From assembly GCA_028702245.1 (NCBI GenBank), contig JAQVPE010000029.1:1-7646 (forward strand): a stretch of DNA of 7,646 nt. Direction: 5' to 3'. The translations under genes and the position numbers were made by a program. This document shows positions 1 through 4,326 of the stretch, one piece after another. The DNA is from Candidatus Izemoplasmatales bacterium (lineage in GTDB: Bacteria > Bacillota_I > Bacilli_A > Izemoplasmatales > Hujiaoplasmataceae). The notes below the pieces were generated by a model, which saw only the letters and a program-made list of their open reading frames with translations, was not told the DNA's origin and ran no database searches. Numbering within the stretch: position 1 is the first letter of the stretch; every line of letters begins with the position of its first letter.

Positions 1-1159
1 TGAATGGAACTCCACCTTCGCTACGAATGTTCCCGAAGTCAGGACTAAAATCATAAAAATTAGTTATTGTACCAAGTTTTGTTGCACCACCATTATTTAT
101 TTCTTCACGTTTATTCAATGGCACACCTGTAAACATTTTACCTTTAGTCGCCCCAACTTTTTGCGGTCCTGAAAAATATCGATAACCTAGTCCATCTTCT
201 CCAAGACCATAAACTTTATATATACATCCATAACCATCTTCTTCTAATCTAGGTTCAACTACTCTTTGATACATTAATCCATGACCTGTTCCAGAATAGA
301 TACTACCTGTAACCCAAGTTTCTTTTAAATTGTCGATACCTCCATCTACTTTTTTAACGGACCATTCACCTTTTTTAAATATTTCTACTTCTCTTCCATT
401 AATTATCTTTTTTTCCGCTTTGACATTTTCTGTGATTTGAAATTTAAAAGGGTCTAAAGAATATTCAGCAACAGGTCTATTTGCTTCAAAAACATCTGCA
501 TTCCTTGCATATATCAATACATATTCAAGACATTCTTGAAATGGCTTTCTTTCATTCAAACTCTTGTTTGCATATCTAACTTGAATGTGATGGATAGATA
601 AGCAATTATTTATTCCAAAAACATCATCACAAAGCATTTTTAGAGGAGCATATTCGTTATCATCAATAGAAATAAATATAACGCCATCATTTGATAATAA
701 ATCCTTCGCAATTGACAGTCTTTTTTCCATAAAAGATAGCCATTTACTATTTTTGTAACCATCTGACTCATCTACAAATTTATCATTATACACAAAATCT
801 TCTTTCCCAGTGTTATAAGGAGGATCAATATAAATAGCACCAATCTTACTTTTATGAGTTTTCTCTAATAAATAAAGCGAGTGTAGATTATCACCTTCTA
901 ATAAAAAGTTATATTTTTCACCTTCTACCAGTGATATTTCTTTTTCTTGAACTTCGGTAAATACTGGAATTGAATCAATAATTTCTTTATCAACATTCTC
1001 ATCGTGTTCTTCCCAAACGAGTCCATACTTTTTGCTGTTAATTTCATTCTCAATTTCACCTAGTGCAATTAATATTTGATCATCAGTTTTATTTTGTTCT
1101 CTTAGATTGTTAATAAATGCAAGCATCTTTTCTCTTTTTAATTTTGATAAATTAGCCAT
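1..1159 (-). CDS. mod: Type III-like DNA adenine-N6 methyltransferase (Mod), 3' part missing
   Basis: Partial gene: 386 codons are readable from ATG at 1159 without a stop, and the frame leaves the window at its left edge. The product should transfer a methyl group from S-adenosylmethionine to adenine in a specific DNA site, normally as the modification subunit of a type III restriction-modification complex with a Res helicase-nuclease. The catalytic motif DPPYNTG lies at residues 112-118 (bases 806-826), preceded by the typical lead-in EGDNLHSL (88-95) and by KYGLVWEEH (44-52) near the N-terminus. The later blocks YFSGPQKVGATKGK and NFYDFSPDFGNIRSEGG match my memory of Mod proteins. In this beta-class order the SAM-binding FxGxG motif comes after the catalytic motif and would lie just outside the window. 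The start codon overlaps the end of the upstream regulator by 8 nt (ATGGCTAA), implying coupled translation. The gene is visibly more AT-rich than genes beyond position 1960. A solitary methyltransferase cannot be excluded because res is not in view. Confidence 0.88.
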   Translation of the reverse strand, partial: MANLSKLKREKMLAFINNLREQNKTDDQILIALGEIENEINSKKYGLVWEEHDENVDKEIIDSIPVFTEVQEKEISLVEGEKYNFLLEGDNLHSLYLLEKTHKSKIGAIYIDPPYNTGKEDFVYNDKFVDESDGYKNSKWLSFMEKRLSIAKDLLSNDGVIFISIDDNEYAPLKMLCDDVFGINNCLSIHHIQVRYANKSLNERKPFQECLEYVLIYARNADVFEANRPVAEYSLDPFKFQITENVKAEKKIINGREVEIFKKGEWSVKKVDGGIDNLKETWVTGSIYSGTGHGLMYQRVVEPRLEEDGYGCIYKVYGLGEDGLGYRYFSGPQKVGATKGKMFTGVPLNKREEINNGGATKLGTITNFYDFSPDFGNIRSEGGVPF

Positions 1160-1355
1160 TGTTTTCCTCCTCTAGATTTATTCCGTTTATTTTGCATAAT
1201 TCAACTATTTTCCTTTTTGCTTTTATAGTCGGCTCATGTTTCCCACTTTCCCATCTATTAATAGATGCAAAAGAAACATTAAGCAAGTTAGCAAATTCTT
1301 GTTGAGATAATATTAGTTTTATTCTTAATTTCTTCACTAATCGTTGGTAATCCAT
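1152..1355 (-). CDS. Small XRE/Cro-family helix-turn-helix regulator
   Basis: A 67-aa protein that is essentially a single DNA-binding domain. The HTH core spans about residues 16-42: LSQQEFANLLNVS forms helix 2 and the turn, FASINRWESGK is the recognition helix region, and EPT closes the motif, a classic XRE signature. It is as short as the controller proteins of restriction-modification systems. The start at 1355 is set by an excellent AGGAGGT ribosome binding site (1360-1366) four bases upstream. Its TAA stop overlaps the methyltransferase ATG by 8 nt, so the two are cotranscribed and probably translationally coupled. It likely controls its own promoter, and so methylase expression; alternating CTATC/GATAG half-sites overlie the -35 region (1407-1424). 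It is not a recognisable match to a specific C protein, and its function as controller is inferred from size and position. Confidence 0.85.
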   Translation of the reverse strand: MDYQRLVKKLRIKLILSQQEFANLLNVSFASINRWESGKHEPTIKAKRKIVELCKINGINLEEENNG

Positions 1356-1392
1356 ACTTACCTCCTATTAAAAACGAAAATATCTACTCAAT

Positions 1393-1421
1393 ATTATAAC
1401 ACTTTTCTATCAGATAGTCTA
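1393..1421 (-). promoter_or_regulatory. Promoter of the regulator-methyltransferase operon
   Basis: On the minus strand a perfect -10 box TATAAT (1393-1398) is preceded, after a 17-nt spacer, by TAGACT (1416-1421), which matches 4 of 6 -35 positions. Transcription would start near 1386, about 30 nt before the regulator's ATG and ahead of its AGGAGGT site. The weak -35 overlaps a cluster of inverted CTATC/GATAG half-sites, as expected for a regulated promoter. Assigned by eye. Confidence 0.6.
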
Positions 1422-1424
1422 TCT
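1407..1424. promoter_or_regulatory. Candidate operator: alternating CTATC/GATAG half-sites
   Basis: Three 5-bp half-sites alternate in orientation: CTATC (1407-1411), GATAG (1413-1417) and CTATC (1419-1423), each separated by one base. They give two overlapping palindromes, CTATCAGATAG and AGATAGTCTATCT. The cluster covers the -35 box of the promoter for the XRE regulator and methyltransferase. Overlapping dyads at this place are typical of autoregulating HTH proteins, where one site can repress and another activate. That the adjacent 67-aa regulator binds here is inference. Confidence 0.5.
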
Positions 1425-1452
1425 ATTCCATAAATTAATTTATTTATTTTCA

Positions 1453-1519
1453 AATCGTTAAAAACTAGGGTAATCGTTAAATAGTAGCCTAATCGTTAAA
1501 TTGTTAGGTAATCGTTAAA
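1453..1519. repeat. Four direct repeats of AATCGTTAAA with exact 19-bp period
   Basis: The 10-mer AATCGTTAAA occurs at 1453-1462, 1472-1481, 1491-1500 and 1510-1519, every copy starting exactly 19 bp after the last. Copies 2-4 extend to TAATCGTTAAA. The 9-bp intervals differ in sequence but in copies 2 and 3 the repeat is preceded by TAG plus two G or C bases and T. The array lies between the tRNA terminators and the regulator-methyltransferase promoter, starting about 32 bp upstream of that promoter's -35. Conserved short cores on a fixed period inside variable sequence suggest a row of protein-binding sites: an upstream regulatory array, recombinase arm-type sites, or iterons. No replication or integrase gene is in the window to decide between them. 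Confidence 0.85.
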
Positions 1520-1531
1520 AAGTATAAAGGC

Positions 1532-1582
1532 AAAATAAAAAGAGACCAGAAAACAGCTTCTAAATCCACTGCTTCTAGTCTC
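1532..1582 (-). terminator. Third terminator-like hairpin downstream of the tRNA genes
   Basis: On the minus strand GAGACTAGAA pairs with TTCTGGTCTC as a 10-bp stem containing one G-U pair (arms 1573-1582 and 1542-1551), with an inner CAG/CTG pairing possible in the 21-nt loop. It is followed directly by TTTTTATTTT (1532-1541). The same arms carry a C-A mismatch in plus-strand RNA, so it is built for minus-strand transcription. It is the last of three hairpins after tRNA-Ser(GGA). Confidence 0.72.
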
Positions 1583-1584
1583 CT

Positions 1585-1620
1585 AAAAACTGGCACAAAG
1601 GAAGAAATCCCCTTTCTGCC
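1585..1620 (-). terminator. Second terminator-like hairpin downstream of the tRNA genes
   Basis: Minus-strand arms GGCAGAAAGG (1611-1620) and CCTTTGTGCC (1592-1601) form a 10-position stem with a single G-G mismatch and a 9-nt loop, followed after AG by TTTTT (1585-1589). The T-run is short, so termination may be partial. It lies between a stronger hairpin at 1621-1654 and another at 1532-1582. Confidence 0.5.
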
Positions 1621-1654
1621 AAAGAAAAAAGGTCTGACAACACTGTATCAAACC
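1621..1654 (-). terminator. Intrinsic terminator of the tRNA-Ser operon
   Basis: Thirteen nucleotides past the CCA end of tRNA-Ser(GGA), minus-strand GGTTTGA (1648-1654) pairs with TCAGACC (1631-1637), a 7-bp stem with one G-U pair and a 10-nt loop. It is followed at once by TTTTTTCTTT (1621-1630). In plus-strand RNA the G-U becomes a C-A mismatch, which supports function on the minus strand. This is the first and most canonical of three stacked hairpins. Confidence 0.75.
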
Positions 1655-1667
1655 TATGCTTTCAATA

Positions 1668-1758
1668 TGGCGGAGAAGAGGGGATTTGAACCCCTGCACC
1701 GGGTTAACGATCTACTAGCTTTCCAAGCCAGCCCCTTCAGCCACTTGGGTACTTCTCC
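1668..1758 (-). tRNA. tRNA-Ser, anticodon GGA
   Basis: A 91-nt minus-strand gene including an encoded 3' CCA (1668-1670) and discriminator G. Acceptor arms GGAGAAG/CTTCTCC close the cloverleaf. The anticodon stem CTGGC/GCTAG holds the loop TTGGAAA, giving anticodon GGA, which reads UCC and UCU. The T arm is AGGGG-TTCAAAT-CCCCT. The long variable arm between anticodon and T stems, ATCGTTAACCCGGT, is the class II feature of serine tRNAs. It follows tRNA-Ser(GCU) by 60 nt and is followed by three terminator-like hairpins. Its 3' end faces the AT-rich restriction-modification block, a usual position for integration of mobile DNA. Confidence 0.96.
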
Positions 1759-1772
1759 GCTTCTTAGATTTT

Positions 1773-1817
1773 TCTTAAGAAAAGGCGATCATCATTTAAT
1801 CGCCTGTCGTCTTAAGA
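1773..1817 (-). other. Nested hairpin in the spacer between the two tRNA-Ser genes
   Basis: The 60-nt spacer (1759-1818) is almost wholly structured. AGGCGAT (1799-1805 on the minus strand) pairs perfectly with ATCGCCT (1783-1789) around a 9-nt loop. Flanking copies of the self-complementary octamer TCTTAAGA (1810-1817 and 1773-1780) can pair as an outer 8-bp stem. The inner stem is followed by TTTTCTT, so it could act as a weak terminator; with the outer stem closed, the whole could be an RNase-cleavable spacer releasing the two tRNAs. TTTTCTTAAGAAAA (1770-1783) and GTCTTAAGAC (1809-1818) are also perfect DNA palindromes. No separate promoter for the second tRNA was seen, so processing or leaky readthrough is the more likely reading. 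Confidence 0.5.
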
Positions 1818-1818
1818 C

Positions 1819-1909
1819 TGGCGGAGTAAGAGAGATTCGAACTCTCGCGCCGGTTCCCCGACCTACGCCCTTAGCAGGGGCGCCTCTTCGGCCTCTTGAG
1901 TATTACTCC
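1819..1909 (-). tRNA. tRNA-Ser, anticodon GCU
   Basis: A 91-nt minus-strand gene with encoded CCA (1819-1821) and discriminator G. Acceptor arms are GGAGTAA/TTACTCC. The anticodon stem CGCCC/GGGCG encloses CTGCTAA, anticodon GCU, which reads AGC and AGU. The T arm is GAGAG-TTCGAAT-CTCTC, and a long variable arm with a GTCGG/CCGGC-type stem identifies a class II serine tRNA. It is the first gene of a two-tRNA transcript with tRNA-Ser(GGA); together they cover four of the six serine codons. A strong promoter sits 24-52 nt upstream of its 5' end, and a 14-bp hairpin ends 6 nt before it. Confidence 0.97.
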
Positions 1910-1915
1910 ATGATA

Positions 1916-1960
1916 TGACAGTCAGCCATATTATAATACTCTAAAAATGGCTGACTGTCA
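1916..1960. repeat. Perfect 14-bp inverted repeat around the tRNA promoter
   Basis: TGACAGTCAGCCAT (1916-1929, plus strand) is repeated in perfect inverse complement at 1947-1960, around a 17-nt AT-rich centre. Read on the minus strand, the upstream arm contains most of the TTGACA -35 box, the centre holds the -10 box, and the downstream arm covers the likely start site and leader. No T-run follows the downstream arm, so it is not a normal intrinsic terminator for the membrane-protein gene that stops at 1968. A transcript begun at the tRNA promoter holds at most part of one arm and cannot form the hairpin. Only readthrough from the upstream gene would form it. It may be an operator, a processing site, or an insulator. 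Confidence 0.85.
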
Positions 1961-1961
1961 A
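1933..1961 (-). promoter_or_regulatory. Promoter of the tRNA-Ser operon
   Basis: Minus-strand consensus -35 TTGACA (1956-1961), a 17-nt spacer, then TATTAT (1933-1938), which is 5 of 6 for a -10 box; TATAAT overlaps it at 1930-1935 with a 20-nt spacer. A start near 1926 gives a leader of about 17 nt before tRNA-Ser(GCU). It is the closest match to a strong sigma-A promoter in the window, as expected for a stable RNA gene, and is embedded in a 14-bp inverted repeat. Confidence 0.8.
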
Positions 1962-1967
1962 ACAAAT

Positions 1968-2636
1968 TCAGTTGATGTATGTCTCTTTTTCTTCCGGCTC
2001 TTCGTTGATTGGTTTAGGCAATTCTTTCTCGACTTTTGGTTTCTTTTTTGTCTTTTTTTCTTCATTCAGAGCCTTTGATGATTCGCGGTATTTTTGATAT
2101 CCTCCGAAGCCGTCATAAACAAGATACAAACCGCCGCCGACAGATATGAAGAGCACGATCCAGCCTAGTGTCGAAATGATGTCCTTATCAAGAATGGTCA
2201 AAACAAATAAAACGGGCCCGAGTGAAACGCAAACAATGTGGAACCAGAATTTCATGTGTTCTGATTTTTCCTCAAAGTAATATAGACAAATGAAGTAGAT
2301 CAACCCTCTTGCATAAAAGAACACTGCCAGTAGGTATCCGTAAAGGCTGATCCAAAACGCTTCCTCAGCTTTGCCCGAGAAGACGACATAGACCATAACT
2401 CCACCCAATATCGTATCAAAGATGATCTCGATCAGGTTGATGGTCCTTACAACTTCTTTCTTGAGAGTCTTGAGCAGTGGTACGACGCGGGCAAGCGAGA
2501 AAATGATGATTGCAATACCGGTTGTCGCATAGACGACGCTGACTTCATAGATTTTCATCAGAATTCCGGCAGCGATCAGAATCGCAGCCAGTATCCATTT
2601 TAGCAACCAACCATAGCGAAAATTGCTTTTAGCCAC
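1968..2636 (-). CDS. Six-segment integral membrane protein, function unknown
   Basis: A 222-aa protein I do not recognise. Hydrophobic segments lie at about residues 11-28, 32-49, 66-87, 92-117, 129-148 and 151-174, with short loops. The tail from about 180 is rich in Lys, Glu and Pro (for example EEKKTKKKPKVEKELPKP) and has no membrane segment; with a positively charged N-terminus and an even number of segments both ends are probably cytoplasmic. There are no obvious catalytic motifs. The small-residue-rich paired helices loosely recall HdeD/DUF308-like proteins, but not enough to name it. The start is GTG at 2636, set by AAGGAGGG seven bases upstream; an overlapping ATG at 2638 is out of frame and stops early. 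A perfect TATAAT box (2666-2671) suggests its own transcript, although it lies only 76 nt after the diguanylate cyclase gene. It ends with TGA, which supports the standard code. Confidence 0.82.
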   Translation of the reverse strand: MAKSNFRYGWLLKWILAAILIAAGILMKIYEVSVVYATTGIAIIIFSLARVVPLLKTLKKEVVRTINLIEIIFDTILGGVMVYVVFSGKAEEAFWISLYGYLLAVFFYARGLIYFICLYYFEEKSEHMKFWFHIVCVSLGPVLFVLTILDKDIISTLGWIVLFISVGGGLYLVYDGFGGYQKYRESSKALNEEKKTKKKPKVEKELPKPINEEPEEKETYIN

Positions 2637-2665
2637 ATTAATCCCTCCTTATGGAACCATTTCTT

Positions 2666-2694
2666 ATTATACCCCGAATGCCAAGTAAAATAAA
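2666..2694 (-). promoter_or_regulatory. Probable promoter of the 222-aa membrane protein gene
   Basis: In the 76-nt gap after the cyclase gene, a perfect minus-strand TATAAT (2666-2671) is preceded 17 nt upstream by TTTATT (2689-2694), a poor -35 with 3 of 6 matches. The start would fall near 2659, leaving a leader of about 22 nt with the AAGGAGGG site. No terminator is visible after the cyclase, so readthrough is also possible. Confidence 0.45.
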
Positions 2695-2712
2695 TAAGGC
2701 TACCAGATAATA

Positions 2713-4296
2713 TTACGATATTACAACCACTTTGTTTTTGCCTTCGCTTTTGGCGATATACAAACCTTTGTCTGAATCGGCAATATATTGTTTCAATGTC
2801 TTGTTAGGTCTGTCAATAGATCCAGAAATGCCAAAGCTGGCAGTGATATGAATCTGGTTATCGTTGTAGCAGAAAGGATAGCATTCAAGTTTTTGCCTGA
2901 TTCTCTCCGCAATCAAGCCGGCTTCATCTGGACTTATATCTCTGGCGAAAATAATAAATTCTTCACCGCCGTACCTACCAAAAATATCTTTTTTATTTAA
3001 TTCCCCGATGATAATCTTGGCCATTTCATTTAGAACCAAATCTCCGCTTTGATGTCCATATTCATCGTTGACTTCTTTGAACCCATCCAGATCGAACATT
3101 ATTAAAGAGAATCTTTCGCCCTTTTGCGAAGCCGAAACAAACGCTTCTGAAGCTTTGATGTAGAAAGCTCTGCGGTTCAGGATTTTGGTCAAATCATCGT
3201 AATTGGCAATGTACTCCATCTCCTGGATTTCCAGTTTGTGGTCGGTGATATCCGCAAAATACATCAAATAGCCAAGCAATTTGTTTCTTCTCTTTTTCAG
3301 TTCGATCAGCCGAACTTGATAAAAAATATTTTCGCTTTCTTCCGGCCGTGAAATCTCGGTCTTGCCAAAGGCAAGAAGTTCTTTGGAAAACCCCGGGTGA
3401 ATCCCATCAAGGTCATCAAGCAGAACTAACTCGTCAAAATCCAATTCGTTTCGGTAGATTTCTCTTGCTTTGAGATTGACATTGATCATGATATGCGATT
3501 TATCAATTATGAAGACCGGAAAATCAGAGTATTGAAATAGTTTTGCCTGTGCGGTAGGAATGAGGTCCATAAACTCCTTGCCATAAAGAATCGCAAAAGA
3601 ATAGACTAGGACTACTGAGCCTAGGAAAGCAGAAAAGTCAAGAACCGCAGTTTTGTCGTAAAACAACCCATAAAGAGGAATAACGCTTAGTAACAATGAT
3701 ATGAAAACCATTATTATTGCCTTATTTTTGACTGATTTCTTGGCTTTTTTGAATGAACGGTAATAATAAAACATAGCTCCTAACGACATTAAGATATTAT
3801 AGATTGATAGCAAATAGAACCCGAAACCTTTGGTGAAAACAATACCGAAAAATCCCGATCCGAATGCGGCATAGGTGACGATTTCGTGGCCTGAATAAAA
3901 GGTTCCCGCTAACCAACTTTGCGGTTGGGTGCCGTTATGAGGATAAATCAATCCCAATATAAACATCAAAAAGGGAATAACAAGAAATATCCAAACCTTT
4001 TTAAAAGGTATTTTTTGAACGCGTCGATTTTGTTGGTAAGCGAGGATAAACCAAATTGTGAAGAAAAAAGCCGTGCCCAGACTTTCGAGGCGTGACACCG
4101 CAAGCATTGTCACCTCCGAATCAGTCAATAGAATCGAGGCATAGCCATATAGTTGAAACATCGCGCTTAAGGCAATCAAACCAATCAGTCTGATGCCTAA
4201 AACCAGATCTTTTCTTGACAAAGTAAATACCGCACCAAGAAGAAGGAAAGTGCCAAACCCAAGCAACAAGGCGGCGTAAATGAAGTCATAACGCAT
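2713..4296 (-). CDS. Membrane diguanylate cyclase (7TM - PAS-like - GGDEF)
   Basis: A 527-aa protein expected to make cyclic di-GMP from two GTP. Residues 1-240 hold seven hydrophobic segments (about 4-26, 33-57, 70-87, 100-118, 145-175, 192-212, 218-238), resembling the 7TM sensor region found at the N-terminus of some histidine kinases. Residues about 250-355 look like a PAS sensor (FPVFIIDKSHIMINVN, later YFADITDHK). The GGDEF domain runs from NYDDLTKILNRR (365-376) to the end, with metal-binding FDLDGFKEVND (401-411) and the active-site signature GGEEF at 443-447, intact for catalysis. The product-inhibition I-site RxxD is replaced by NKKD (434-437), so feedback inhibition is probably lost. 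No EAL or HD-GYP domain is present. The start has a GAGGTG site, and the gene begins 30 nt after tex, suggesting cotranscription. The ligand sensed is unknown. Confidence 0.92.
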   Translation of the reverse strand: MRYDFIYAALLLGFGTFLLLGAVFTLSRKDLVLGIRLIGLIALSAMFQLYGYASILLTDSEVTMLAVSRLESLGTAFFFTIWFILAYQQNRRVQKIPFKKVWIFLVIPFLMFILGLIYPHNGTQPQSWLAGTFYSGHEIVTYAAFGSGFFGIVFTKGFGFYLLSIYNILMSLGAMFYYYRSFKKAKKSVKNKAIIMVFISLLLSVIPLYGLFYDKTAVLDFSAFLGSVVLVYSFAILYGKEFMDLIPTAQAKLFQYSDFPVFIIDKSHIMINVNLKAREIYRNELDFDELVLLDDLDGIHPGFSKELLAFGKTEISRPEESENIFYQVRLIELKKRRNKLLGYLMYFADITDHKLEIQEMEYIANYDDLTKILNRRAFYIKASEAFVSASQKGERFSLIMFDLDGFKEVNDEYGHQSGDLVLNEMAKIIIGELNKKDIFGRYGGEEFIIFARDISPDEAGLIAERIRQKLECYPFCYNDNQIHITASFGISGSIDRPNKTLKQYIADSDKGLYIAKSEGKNKVVVIS

Positions 4297-4326
4297 TGAG
4301 GCACCTCAGATTGAGAGTGGAATAGT

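Noticed and set aside
284..295. SGTG in the methyltransferase as the SAM-binding motif I
   Set aside because: In beta-class Mod proteins motif I is FxGxG in a DFFAGSG context near the C-terminus, after the region cut by the window edge; here the context is IYSGTGHG inside the target-recognition part.
1453..1519. Reading the 19-bp-period repeats as a small CRISPR array
   Set aside because: The conserved unit is only 10-11 bp and the intervals 9 bp or less, far below repeat and spacer lengths of CRISPR arrays, and no cas genes are present.
1453..1519. Calling the repeat array a plasmid origin
   Set aside because: No replication initiator gene and no DnaA-box cluster is seen nearby, and the flanks are chromosomal tRNA genes; iteron function is left only as one possibility.
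1667..1918. An 83-codon plus-strand open frame across the tRNA region
   Set aside because: It is the antisense of two complete serine tRNA cloverleaves and their spacer, with no ribosome binding site; a tRNA shadow.
1968..1970. Mycoplasma genetic code (TGA as Trp)
   Set aside because: TGA ends the membrane protein directly before the tRNA promoter, Trp is encoded by TGG, and all long genes read cleanly with the standard code.
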